Below are positions 10,307-18,092 of a DNA stretch of 64,000 nt, in pieces. How positions within the stretch are numbered: position 1 is the first letter of the stretch; every line of letters begins with the position of its first letter. Where the stretch lies: assembly GCF_007827695.1 (NCBI RefSeq), contig NZ_VITA01000008.1, positions 1 to 64,000 on the forward strand, read 5' to 3'. Both the position numbers and the translations under genes were made by a program. The notes under the pieces are model-generated. The model did not search any database and was not told where the DNA came from. It was given only the letters and a program-made list of their open reading frames with translations. The stretch comes from Sinorhizobium medicae (GTDB lineage: Bacteria; Pseudomonadota; Alphaproteobacteria; Rhizobiales; Rhizobiaceae).

Positions 10307-10453
10307 TTGGACCTCCTCCAGCCGTCTTGCTCATTCGAGTAACCGAACTGGTATGATGAGTCAATGATCGTACCTTAGGCGCGTTCTCGACTCATTCCAG
10401 TCCTCGTGACGCAATTGCACTGACCGTGTCCTTCGGTGTAAAAATCCAACAGC

Positions 10454-10478
10454 TTAGAGCGAGCTTATCCCGCTCTAA
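10454..10478. repeat. Palindromic intergenic repeat
   Basis: TTAGAGCG (10454-10461) and CGCTCTAA (10471-10478) form a perfect 8-bp inverted repeat with a 9-base loop. The TTAGAGC core recurs at 13907 and 25084 and resembles dispersed palindromic elements that are common between genes in Rhizobiaceae. It lies in the divergent gap between the lactonase and GFA genes. Confidence 0.5.
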
Positions 10479-10542
10479 ACCGACGACATTCACGAATTAG
10501 GTCGATCCGACCAACATGTCATGACCCTCTAGGAGACGCAGC

Positions 10543-10935
10543 ATGGACCGATACACGGGCGGTTGCCTGTGCGGGAAAGTCCGGATCGTGGCGATAGGCC
10601 CCCCGTACCGGGTCGGCATTTGCCACTGTCTCGACTGCCGCAAGCATCATGGCGCCCTTTTTCACGCTTCCGCGATATTCCCTCAGGATGCGGTGACGAT
10701 CGACGGCGAAACACGCGGCTATGCCAATCGGTTTTTCTGTCCCCGCTGCGGTTCGCCCGTTTTCGGGCGCTCCGGCGATGAAATCGAAGTGAACCTCGGA
10801 TCCCTTGACGCCCCAGATCAGTTGAGACCGACCTACGAACTCTGGACTGCGCGTCGCGAGTCCTGGTTGCCGCCGTTTCCGCTCTCGAAACTATATGAAG
10901 GCGATCGAACCGACACGAGTCGTTTCGAGGAGTAG
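10543..10935 (+). CDS. GFA family (CENP-V/GFA domain) zinc protein
   Basis: A 130-residue protein of the GFA family, named for glutathione-dependent formaldehyde-activating enzyme. Members bind zinc through several cysteines. Visible are GGCLCGKVRI at the N-terminus, CHCLDCRKHHGALF (about residues 28-41) and FFCPRCGSPVFG (about 64-75), giving the expected Cys set. A catalytic role has not been confirmed for most relatives; glutathione adducts are the usual suggestion. The ATG is preceded by AGGAGACGCAGC. It is convergent with the CadC-like regulator, 37 bases apart. Confidence 0.85.
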   Translation: MDRYTGGCLCGKVRIVAIGPPYRVGICHCLDCRKHHGALFHASAIFPQDAVTIDGETRGYANRFFCPRCGSPVFGRSGDEIEVNLGSLDAPDQLRPTYELWTARRESWLPPFPLSKLYEGDRTDTSRFEE

Positions 10936-10972
10936 GCCGCCGAAAGGAGCGGTGGGAGCGCGCGCCGGCGCG

Positions 10973-12490
10973 TCACTCTGGCAAACCGGCCCCGCGATAG
11001 CCGAGGACGAAATGCTCGAGTGTTGCCGCATCGCGGAATGGCTCCGTCGCAGCCCAGTGGCGGATTGTGAAATGCGGATTGCCGACGAGGAATAGCTCGA
11101 CCTCGGCCCGCGCTTCGTCGAGCCGGCCGAGTTGAGCAAGGCTTGCCGCCAGGAAACGGCGTGAACTTGTACGATAAGTCTCGTCCCTGCGCAGCGTCTC
11201 GACAGCGGCCTCGTATTCGCCGGCCGCGTATTGTGCCTGACCGAGCGTCAGATAGTACCAACTCGCCGGAAAAGGGTTCAGCCGGAACGCCCTGCGGATG
11301 TGATCGAGGCCTTCCTCGACCTGACCCGCCAGAACGGTGATGTCGGATAGAGCCGCCCAGGCGTCTGCCTCGTTCGGGTCGAGTTCGACCGCTTTGGCGA
11401 ATTCCGCGTCCGCTTCGGTAAACCTTTGGTCATAGGCAAGAAGGTAAGCCAGGACCCAGCGACAGCCGGCATCGCCGGGGTCGATTGCAACGGCCTTGCG
11501 CGCCAGTTCCAAAGCGATGCCACGCGAAGACACGGTCGGTCCGCCGGAATGTACCAATCCCATCCAGTGGTTTATGGCAAGCCAGCGATAGGCCTCGGCA
11601 TATTCCGGATCGAGCGAAACCGCGCGCGTCAGCATCAGATGCGCCTCCCGCGCCGTCTGAGGCGAATCATCCATCAGCTTGCGTGCTCTGACGCAAAGAT
11701 CGTAAGCCTCGACATTTTTTGGCCGGTTGCGCGGCGTTGGCGCGCGCAGCCGGCCAAGCAGTGCTTTCACGATCTTGCCGGTGACCTCGTCCTGTACAGA
11801 AAAGATATCATCCAGGCTGCGGTCGTAGCGCTCGGCCCATAGATGCTCCCCACTCATCGCGTCGACCAGCTGGGCGTTGATGCGTGCGCGGCCCGCGGCG
11901 CGCCTTGCGCTGCCTTGCAGCAGGTAACGGACGCCCAAATCCCGTGCGATTTCGCGAACTTCCATCGTCTTTGCCTTGTAGGCGAAGACCGAGTTGCGTG
12001 CGATGACGAACAGGCCCGGAGTCCTGGACAAGTCGGTGATGAGGTCCGCGGTCAAACCATCCGCGAAGGACTCCTGATCAGGGTCCTTGCTCAAATTGAC
12101 GAAGGGCAGCACGGCTATCGACGGTTTCTCGGGCAGCGGCAGGGCTTCTCGCTTCGCCCCGCCGAGCTGTTCGACGGACTTCGCGAAGCGATAGCCGACG
12201 CGCGGAACCGTGACGATCCATTCACCGCGGTCGGCGGCAGGGCCAAGCAGCTTCCGCAGCAGGGCAATCTGGACAGTGAGGTTGCCTTCCTCGACAACCC
12301 TGCCCGGCCATGCCGCCTCGATCAGCTCGGCCTTGCTCAGGATTTCTCCGGGCTGTCCGACGAGCGCTGCAAGCAGCTTCACTCCGCGGTAGCCGACGGC
12401 AATATGATCGTCGTTCCGAAGGAGCGTTCCAGCACCCGGATCAAGCACGAAGGGACCGAAGGCAAAGCGCATGCGGGGCATAGGGCGCAT
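10973..12490 (-). CDS. Winged-helix (OmpR/CadC-type) regulator with TolB-like and TPR domains
   Basis: A 505-residue protein. Residues 5-105 form an OmpR/PhoB-type DNA-binding winged helix (FGPFVLD, LLAALVGQPGEILSKAELIEAAWPG, VPRVGYRF). Residues about 125-265 form the TolB-like beta segment typical of CadC/adenylate-cyclase-associated regulators (PSIAVLPFVNLSKDPDQESFADGL). The rest is a TPR array (ALELARKAVAIDPGDA, AEFAKAVELDPNEADAW). There is no receiver domain and no clear membrane helix, so it is probably a cytosolic one-component regulator. ATG starts at 12490, 12481 and 12472 are all possible. It is divergent from the small ORF/MFS pair, which is a likely target. Confidence 0.85.
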   Translation of the reverse strand: MRPMPRMRFAFGPFVLDPGAGTLLRNDDHIAVGYRGVKLLAALVGQPGEILSKAELIEAAWPGRVVEEGNLTVQIALLRKLLGPAADRGEWIVTVPRVGYRFAKSVEQLGGAKREALPLPEKPSIAVLPFVNLSKDPDQESFADGLTADLITDLSRTPGLFVIARNSVFAYKAKTMEVREIARDLGVRYLLQGSARRAAGRARINAQLVDAMSGEHLWAERYDRSLDDIFSVQDEVTGKIVKALLGRLRAPTPRNRPKNVEAYDLCVRARKLMDDSPQTAREAHLMLTRAVSLDPEYAEAYRWLAINHWMGLVHSGGPTVSSRGIALELARKAVAIDPGDAGCRWVLAYLLAYDQRFTEADAEFAKAVELDPNEADAWAALSDITVLAGQVEEGLDHIRRAFRLNPFPASWYYLTLGQAQYAAGEYEAAVETLRRDETYRTSSRRFLAASLAQLGRLDEARAEVELFLVGNPHFTIRHWAATEPFRDAATLEHFVLGYRGAGLPE

Positions 12491-12617
12491 CTATAATCCG
12501 TTTGGATGTTTTTGAAAATTTTTTGGCGCGGCTTAATTACTACGCCGTTCGCGTCCGGCAGAATTCATGCACTTTCCGGTGACGGGCCCGCGGGCCCAAG
12601 CCATTAAGGAGGTTACC

Positions 12618-12713
12618 ATGAATGATACTTTCCAAACCGGAACGGCGAAAGTGCCGCATCCGCATAGCAGCCTGGATATTCTGCGATTCATGGTGAGGTG
12701 GACCGCGAAATGA
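12618..12713 (+). CDS. 31-residue small ORF coupled to the MFS exporter
   Basis: An ATG at 12618 follows an excellent ribosome site (TAAGGAGGTTACC). The ORF encodes 31 residues beginning MNDTFQTGTAKVPHPHSS and ending MVRWTAK, and its TGA overlaps the exporter's ATG as ATGA. Composition is basic and His/Pro-rich in the middle with a short amphipathic C-terminus. It could be a real small protein or a leader that drives translation of the exporter. I recognise no family. Confidence 0.45.
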   Translation: MNDTFQTGTAKVPHPHSSLDILRFMVRWTAK

Positions 12714-13876
12714 CCGCCGAAACCACGACATCCCCGCAAGACGATCGAATCCCCTTGGCCGCGATGGCGGGCATTGTCGCGACGGTTACCGTGTTCGCAT
12801 TGGCACAGGGTCTCACCTATCCGCTCCTCAGCTTCATCCTGGAGCGGCAGGGCACGACCCCCGGCCTGATCGGCTTGTCGGCGGCGATGACTCCGCTGGG
12901 TTTCATCATCTCCGCGCCCTTCATTCCGGCACTGGCAGGGCGCGTGGGCGCGGCCCGGTTCGCGACCCTGTGTTCGGCCCTGGCCGCGTCCACCCTGGTC
13001 GCGATTGCGTGGACGCAGGAGGTCTGGGCCTGGATGCCGCTACGCTTCCTGCTCGGCTTTTTTGCCAATCCGCTCTACGTGATCAGCGAGACATGGCTGA
13101 TCACGATCACGCCCGCCTCACGCCGAGGCCGTGTCATGGGGCTCTATTCATCGATTGTTTCGGCTGGCTTTGCCATCGGCCCGCTTTCCCTCGGCATGGC
13201 CGGCACCGAAGGCTGGCCGCCCTTCCTGGTGGGAATCGTCGCCTTCCTTCTCTGCGGCCTTATCGTGCTTGCGGTCGTGCCGCGGCTGCCGAAGATGCCG
13301 CAGGAAGGCCAGGCGACATCGGTCGGCGGCTTCTTCGCGCTGGCGCCGCTCCTTCTGTTCGCGGTGTTCGCTGCAGCAGCCTTCGAGCAGATCCTGCTTT
13401 CCCTGTTCGCGGTCTACGGCGCCGCTCTCGGCAGCGCCGAGGAGCGCATCGCCTCACTTATAACCTGTTTTATAGCCGGCAACGCCGTGCTGCAGATATT
13501 GCTGGGCCACGCGGCCGAAAAGTTCGGGTCGACGCGGACCATGTTGTTCTGCGCCATGGCTTCGCTGGCGGGATGCCTGCTGCTGCCCTTGATGTTCGGT
13601 TCCTGGCTCATCTGGCCACTCGTGCTCGTCTGGGGCGGCGTCTCGTTCGGCATCTACACCATGTCGCTCATCCAGCTCGGAGAACGGTTTACCGGGCAGG
13701 CCCTTATCGCGGGGAACGCGGCTTTCGCCTTCGTTTGGGGTATAGGCGGCATTGCGGGCTCACCGGCGACAGGACTGGCAATGCAACTGATTGGGTACCA
13801 GGGGCTGCCATTGTCGCTCGGCCTGCTGTGCTGTGTCCTGATAGTATTGCTGCTGGCGGACAGATGGCGGAGCTGA
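12710..13876 (+). CDS. MFS transporter
   Basis: A 388-residue inner-membrane carrier of the major facilitator superfamily with about 12 hydrophobic segments. The loop after helix 2 (PALAGRVGAARF) is a degenerate motif A, and GLYSSIVSAGFAIGPLSLGMAG is a motif-C-like segment of proton antiporters. It resembles sugar- or drug-efflux carriers of the YcaD/YfcJ kind, with no substrate visible. The ATG at 12710 overlaps the stop of the small ORF; an upstream in-frame codon at 12698 lacks a ribosome site. The divergent CadC-like regulator is the likely controller. Confidence 0.85.
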   Translation: MTAETTTSPQDDRIPLAAMAGIVATVTVFALAQGLTYPLLSFILERQGTTPGLIGLSAAMTPLGFIISAPFIPALAGRVGAARFATLCSALAASTLVAIAWTQEVWAWMPLRFLLGFFANPLYVISETWLITITPASRRGRVMGLYSSIVSAGFAIGPLSLGMAGTEGWPPFLVGIVAFLLCGLIVLAVVPRLPKMPQEGQATSVGGFFALAPLLLFAVFAAAAFEQILLSLFAVYGAALGSAEERIASLITCFIAGNAVLQILLGHAAEKFGSTRTMLFCAMASLAGCLLLPLMFGSWLIWPLVLVWGGVSFGIYTMSLIQLGERFTGQALIAGNAAFAFVWGIGGIAGSPATGLAMQLIGYQGLPLSLGLLCCVLIVLLLADRWRS

Positions 13877-13905
13877 TCGCAGCCTCCATCTGCATGCGCT
13901 GCAGC

Positions 13906-13950
13906 CTTAGAGCGGAGCGGGAAAAGTGCGGACGGTTTTCCGCCTGGAAT
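13906..13950. repeat. Rhizobial palindromic intergenic element
   Basis: It starts with TTAGAGCGGAGCGGGAAAAG and continues to TTTTCCGCCTGG. GCGGGAAAA pairs with TTTTCCGC. This is the layout of the TTAGAGC...GGAAAAGTG...GGTTTTCC dispersed element familiar from Sinorhizobium and Mesorhizobium intergenic regions. It may also act as the transcription end for the convergent MFS and SDR genes. Confidence 0.55.
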
Positions 13951-13959
13951 CAACCTTCC

Positions 13960-14715
13960 CTAATGGGCCGTGAAAGCTCCGTCGACCGGGTGATAGCTGC
14001 CGGTAATGAAACTCGCCTGCTCCGACAGCAGGAAACAGACGAGTGACGCGACCTCCTCGGGTTTTCCGCGCCGGCCGAGCGGCTGCAGTGCTTCGAGGCG
14101 CCGCGTTTTCGCAAGTTCCGAGTGCTCCGACAGGAGCGGCGTCTCGATCCAGCCCGGGCCGACCGCATTGATGCGAATGCCCATTCTCGCATACTCAATA
14201 CCGGCCGCCTTGGTGAGCCCCACGACCCCATGCTTGGCTGCCGTGTAGGCGGACGCGGTTGGCAATGCGACGGCGCCCAGAATCGAGGACATGTTGACGA
14301 TGGCCCCGCCTCCCTTTCCGAGCATGGCGGCGATCTCGTATTTCATACAGTAGAACACCCCATTCAGATTGACTTCGATCAGCCTGCGCCAATCCTCGAG
14401 CGGATAGTCCGCGGTCGCTCTGCGTGGGCCCTCGACGCCGGCATTGTTGACCGCCAGATGCAAGCCGCCGCATTCCCGCACGGCGAAAGCGACCATTTGC
14501 TCCACCGCTGCCGAATCGGCAACGTCGACGGTGAAATCCCGAGCCTTCCCCCCATTCGAGCGAATCTCGGCTGCGACGGTGCGCGCCGCATCGGCGTCGC
14601 GGTCGGCAACGATGACTTCAGCGCCCTCACCGCCAAGCTGTCTTGACACTGCGGCGCCGATGCCGGACCCTCCGCCGGTCACGATTGCGATCTTTTCTTC
14701 CAAGCCGAGCTTCAT
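13960..14715 (-). CDS. SDR family NAD(P)-dependent oxidoreductase
   Basis: A 251-residue classical short-chain dehydrogenase. It has the cofactor motif TGGGSGIG near residue 13, the NNAG motif (LAVNNAGVEGP), the catalytic Ser in MSSILGA and the YTAAK catalytic Tyr/Lys pair, then the PGWIETPL loop. The acidic residue at the end of strand 2 (VADRD) points to NAD preference. The ATG at 14715 has AAGGAG nine bases upstream; the longer frame to 14778 lacks one. No pathway partner is adjacent, so the substrate is unknown. Confidence 0.9.
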   Translation of the reverse strand: MKLGLEEKIAIVTGGGSGIGAAVSRQLGGEGAEVIVADRDADAARTVAAEIRSNGGKARDFTVDVADSAAVEQMVAFAVRECGGLHLAVNNAGVEGPRRATADYPLEDWRRLIEVNLNGVFYCMKYEIAAMLGKGGGAIVNMSSILGAVALPTASAYTAAKHGVVGLTKAAGIEYARMGIRINAVGPGWIETPLLSEHSELAKTRRLEALQPLGRRGKPEEVASLVCFLLSEQASFITGSYHPVDGAFTAH

Positions 14716-14882
14716 CGTGCCGCTCCTTATCTCTTTTTTTCCACGGACCAGTCGAGCAGAGGCCCGTTCCGGTCGCAAGAGGATTCATCCTTGCGGTCGT
14801 GTCCGTTGTAAGGCTTGGCCGACACGCGCACCGGTGTTAAACACGAAATCGTAGGGACTCACAAATTACTCAGCAGGTGACA

Positions 14883-15464
14883 ATGGAGAACGATCGCATC
14901 ACGCGCCGGGTACTCGTGCTGGGTAGCCTGGCCCTCTTGGCCTCTGGCTGTGGCTCATTGCGAACGGCCGACAGGCCGCAAACGGCCAGGACCCGTATAG
15001 ATCCGCGATTCCGCAGGCAGCAAGTCGCCTATCCTGGCGGCGAAGCCCCTGGAACGATCGTCGTCAATACGGCGGAACGATATCTCTATTACGTTCAAGG
15101 AGGAGGCTCGGCGATTCGCTACGGCATCGGCGTAGGGGAGGAAGGCCGCACGCTCAAAGGCAGGGCGAAGATCGGCCGCAAGGCAGAATGGCCTTCCTGG
15201 ACGCCGACCGCGAATATGATTCGCCTCAAGCCGCATCTGGCGCAATATGCCGGCGGCGTAAGCGGTGGACTTCACAATCCGCTCGGAGCCGCCGCCCTCT
15301 ATCTTTATCGCGGCGGAAACGACACCATGTTCCGGCTGCACGGAACGAACGAGCCCTGGAGCATCGGCCAGGCCGTATCGAGCGGTTGCATCCGTTTGAC
15401 GAACGAGGATATCGTCGATCTTTACAGCCGTACCCCGGTGGGCACGGCGGTACTGATCGTTTGA
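14883..15464 (+). CDS. L,D-transpeptidase (YkuD) lipoprotein
   Basis: A 193-residue envelope protein. The N-terminus has a lipoprotein signal (VLGSLALLASGC) with the lipidated Cys near residue 24. The YkuD catalytic domain follows, with HGTNEPWSIGQAVSSGCIRL at residues about 155-174 holding the catalytic His, Ser-Gly-Cys and Arg. Such enzymes make 3-3 peptidoglycan crosslinks or attach lipoproteins to peptidoglycan; rhizobia carry many copies. I prefer the ATG at 14883, with AGGTGA just upstream, over the GTG at 14877. A 15-bp inverted repeat lies 51 bases after the stop. Confidence 0.92.
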   Translation: MENDRITRRVLVLGSLALLASGCGSLRTADRPQTARTRIDPRFRRQQVAYPGGEAPGTIVVNTAERYLYYVQGGGSAIRYGIGVGEEGRTLKGRAKIGRKAEWPSWTPTANMIRLKPHLAQYAGGVSGGLHNPLGAAALYLYRGGNDTMFRLHGTNEPWSIGQAVSSGCIRLTNEDIVDLYSRTPVGTAVLIV

Positions 15465-15515
15465 TGGCGTTTCCCCTAATAATTCGGTATAAATGACTAC
15501 GCGCCGTGTGTTCCG

Positions 15516-15560
15516 ACACAGTTGATAACCCAGTAACCATAAAGCGGTTATCAACTGTGT
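15516..15560. repeat. Perfect 15-bp inverted repeat
   Basis: ACACAGTTGATAACC (15516-15530) and GGTTATCAACTGTGT (15546-15560) are exact reverse complements, separated by 15 bases. CCTTTCT follows on the plus strand. It could be a terminator for the L,D-transpeptidase gene, although the AT-rich stem and weak T tract are unusual for one. It could also be a protein-binding site upstream of the small lipoprotein gene. Confidence 0.6.
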
Positions 15561-15653
15561 CCTTTCTGCACTAGGCCCCGGCGCGAATCGCCACTATTAC
15601 TTGAAGTGTTGCCTTCGATAACCCATTCCGACTATTGAGGAAAGGACTTCTTG

Positions 15654-15794
15654 ATGAGCCGAATTCTAGTAGTAATGATTGCGTTGCTTTCTGTCGCCGG
15701 CCTCACCGCGTGTGATACGATCGGCAAGGGTAAGGGTAAGGCCCCACCGCCCGCTGCCGTAGAAACCGTAGAGCCGGCACCTGTATACAAGTAA
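15654..15794 (+). CDS. Small 46-residue lipoprotein
   Basis: The ATG at 15654 follows GAGGAAAGGAC. The protein begins MSRILVVMIALLSVAGLTAC, a textbook lipoprotein signal with the lipobox LTAC at residues 17-20. It is followed by a 26-residue mature part with Gly-Lys repeats (GKGKGK) and a Pro/Val tail ending PAPVYK. Such tiny lipoproteins are common and poorly understood in Rhizobiales. A strong hairpin at 15805-15843 ends the transcript, so it is probably a single-gene unit. Confidence 0.75.
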   Translation: MSRILVVMIALLSVAGLTACDTIGKGKGKAPPPAAVETVEPAPVYK

Positions 15795-15804
15795 GACTGA
15801 CTTT

Positions 15805-15843
15805 GTGCCGTGGGGACGCTCGATAAGTGCTTCCCCACGGCAC
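15805..15843 (+). terminator. Terminator hairpin after the small lipoprotein gene
   Basis: GTGCCGTGGGGA (15805-15816) pairs perfectly with TCCCCACGGCAC (15832-15843), a 12-bp stem with a 15-base loop, 11 bases after the stop. Only GTTATT follows, so the T tract is poor. Confidence 0.65.
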
Positions 15844-15954
15844 GTTATTCAGGGCTAGACCGGCTGTGAGACTGGCGCCTACTGAGCCAAGAACTCGCGA
15901 GAACCGGCCCGGGGTCTGAATCGTCAGAGCTCGGAAGATAATCTGAGTGATGTG

Positions 15955-16539
15955 ATGACGCTTGCACGAGGCCGCATATTCCTTGTGATCCTGGTCGCGC
16001 TGGCGGCGGCAGCATGCCAGACACAGGACAAAAATCCCGAACCTCGCTATGTTTCCAGCAGCCTTCATGGGCCGGCGACACTCGAATCGCAAGCGAGAAG
16101 CCAGGGATATTTCATCGAATTTCGCTCCCGCTACGCGCTGAGCTACGGGCATACCTACGTCATTTATGGGCGCACGAACAAAGCCGGCGCGGTGGTACAG
16201 CGGGCAGTGGCCGGCCTTGCGCCGGCTACGCTCGACCCCACGCCCTATGTCCTCGGTCACTTCGTGCCGGTTCCGGCTGAAACCGGCGCGAGCGACGGCG
16301 ATCTTGAGGAAGAGTACCGCTCGGCTAGCTGGCGTGTGATGCTGAGCCAGGCGGAATACAACGAAGTCGTGGCTTTCATCGAAGAACTGAAAGCGCGGTC
16401 GAAAGTCTGGCACGCGTCGCTTTACAACTGCAATGCCTTCGTCGCGGAAATCGCCCGATCCATGGGCTATAAGACACCCGGCATCTGGCTCAGGCCGCAG
16501 GAATTCATTACGAGGCTTCGGGAGATGAACGGCGGGTGA
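15955..16539 (+). CDS. Putative lipoprotein, possible papain-like fold
   Basis: A 194-residue protein with an N-terminal lipoprotein signal (VILVALAAAAC, Cys near residue 20). The mature part contains YGHTYVIYGR near residues 64-73 and SLYNCNAFVAEIARSMG near 155-171. A conserved His segment with a later NCN-Phe helix is reminiscent of NlpC/P60- or LRAT-like papain folds. In that reading the Cys of YNCN would be the nucleophile, although the order His before Cys would mean a circularly permuted arrangement. This is a pattern-based guess; no family is recognised with confidence. The ATG at 15955 is preferred over a GTG at 15952. Confidence 0.7.
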   Translation: MTLARGRIFLVILVALAAAACQTQDKNPEPRYVSSSLHGPATLESQARSQGYFIEFRSRYALSYGHTYVIYGRTNKAGAVVQRAVAGLAPATLDPTPYVLGHFVPVPAETGASDGDLEEEYRSASWRVMLSQAEYNEVVAFIEELKARSKVWHASLYNCNAFVAEIARSMGYKTPGIWLRPQEFITRLREMNGG

Positions 16540-16708
16540 GGTGACGGCGCAGCGCTCGCAATCCCAAGCGGGCTCCCGTTCAAGCCGAACCACGCAGGGC
16601 AGCATCGGTAAAGAGAGTTCCCGGCCGATCGTTGACGCCAGATCACGTTCATGATCTTAGAAAGATCCGCCTTAAAGCCACTGTGATCCAAGGACTTGGG
16701 AACTGAAT

Positions 16709-17296
16709 ATGTCGCTATCCTCCACCGGCGAGATCGCCTGGGTGCTTGGAATCGTCGCCTGGTACTTCATTCGCCGCCCTTACGAACGCCGGGCGAAGCG
16801 CGTGCGTGTCGTCAGCCACCGCCGTTCGACCTCCGAGATGCTGGGGCTGTCGGCGGCGCTGCTCGGCCTTGCGATCATTCCCGCCTTTTACGTAGCCACA
16901 GGCATTCCGGAGGGAGCCGACCGCCCTGCCCGCATCTGGGCTATCGTGCTCGGCGCTGCGGTTTTCTGCCTGGCCCTGTGGTTTTTTCGCAGAACCCATA
17001 AGGAATTGGGTCGAAACTGGTCGATCACACTTGAGATCCGCGACAAGCACGAGCTGATTCGCCGCGGTCCTTATGCTCTGGTCCGCCATCCCATGTATAC
17101 TTCGTTCCTGCTGATGGGCATGGGCCAGGCTTTCCTGTTGCCGAACTGGGTAGCGGGGCTCGCCGGATTGGCCGGTTTCGCAGTCCTCTTCCTTCTAAGA
17201 GTGGACAAGGAGGAACGCATGATGCTGGAGATGTTTGGCGCCGAGTATCGGGACTACATGGGAACGACCAAACGAATCATTCCGTATATTTACTAG
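16709..17296 (+). CDS. Isoprenylcysteine carboxyl methyltransferase (ICMT/PEMT)-like membrane protein
   Basis: A 195-residue integral membrane protein with about four hydrophobic segments (WVLGIVAWYFI, LGLSAALLGLAIIPAFY, WAIVLGAAVFCLALWFF, and the pair after residue 130). The C-terminal half has the ICMT/phospholipid-methyltransferase signature: RRGPYALVRHPMYTSFLLMG followed by EERMMLEMFGAEYRDYM. It binds S-adenosylmethionine at the membrane surface. Bacterial members methylate lipids or isoprenoid-linked acids, but the substrate is unknown here. The ATG at 16709 has AAGGA upstream. It is followed by the acyltransferase gene after only 7 bases, so the two are co-transcribed. Confidence 0.85.
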   Translation: MSLSSTGEIAWVLGIVAWYFIRRPYERRAKRVRVVSHRRSTSEMLGLSAALLGLAIIPAFYVATGIPEGADRPARIWAIVLGAAVFCLALWFFRRTHKELGRNWSITLEIRDKHELIRRGPYALVRHPMYTSFLLMGMGQAFLLPNWVAGLAGLAGFAVLFLLRVDKEERMMLEMFGAEYRDYMGTTKRIIPYIY

Positions 17297-17303
17297 AGGT
17301 GGC

Positions 17304-18092
17304 ATGATGCGCGGCCGAGCCCTCAAGCTTTCAGCGTCTCGGCGCCTCGTCGGGGATCTGATGCGGTTTTCGATGAAGGTGCCGCGGGTGAGCGTGCAGC
17401 GGCGGATGCAACTCGGACCGCTGCTCAAGGCCCGAGCATCGCTTGAGACGAGGCCGTCCTGGACAGCGCTCTTCCTCAAGGGATACGCCCTTCTCGCTCA
17501 GGAGACTCCTGAATTGCGGCGGGCCTACGTCAAATTTCCCAAACCGCAGCTCTATGAGTATCCGGGAAGTGTGGCATCAATTGCGCATGAACGGGAATAC
17601 GAGGGCGAGCGGGTCGTCCTGCTGACGACGATCAAAAACCCCGAGCGGCGTTCGATCGCCGAACTGGGGGCGTTGATGCAGGCCGCGCGAACCAGTCCGG
17701 TGCTAGAGGTCAAGGAGTTCCGCCGCGCCTTGAAGATCGCCCGCCTCCCCGGCCCGATCAGATGGCTTCTCATGTGGCTCGGCTTGAATATCGGTCGGCA
17801 AAGAGCGCGCCGATTCGGCACCTTTCAGCTCTCGGTCTATTCGGGCCTGGGGGCCGAATCACTTAATCCCCTGACGCCTTTGACCTCCCTTCTCAATTAC
17901 GGCCCGATCGACGTGGACGGCGGGGTGACCGTGCGGATCCACTATGACCACAGAGTCATGGACGGCGCGAATGTCGCGCGTGCCCTTGAGAGGTTCGAAC
18001 GGATACTGAACGGGGAAGTCACCACAGAGTTGGAAGCATTCGAAGGCGGACGTGAGATCACCGCTGCAGCGGCGTCCGGAACGGCGCGATGA
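17304..18092 (+). CDS. Stand-alone 2-oxoacid dehydrogenase E2-type acyltransferase domain
   Basis: A 262-residue protein resembling only the catalytic domain of E2 acyltransferases (chloramphenicol-acetyltransferase fold). It ends with the active-site pattern HYDHRVMDGANVARALERFE near residues 213-232, where His and Asp of DHRxxDG are the catalytic pair. No lipoyl or E1/E3-binding domain is present and no dehydrogenase E1/E3 genes are nearby, so it is not part of a normal complex. An acyl-CoA or acyl-carrier donor is plausible. The start is the ATG at 17304 after AGAGGTGGC. Its stop overlaps the next gene as ATGA, so the two are coupled. Confidence 0.8.
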   Translation: MMRGRALKLSASRRLVGDLMRFSMKVPRVSVQRRMQLGPLLKARASLETRPSWTALFLKGYALLAQETPELRRAYVKFPKPQLYEYPGSVASIAHEREYEGERVVLLTTIKNPERRSIAELGALMQAARTSPVLEVKEFRRALKIARLPGPIRWLLMWLGLNIGRQRARRFGTFQLSVYSGLGAESLNPLTPLTSLLNYGPIDVDGGVTVRIHYDHRVMDGANVARALERFERILNGEVTTELEAFEGGREITAAAASGTAR

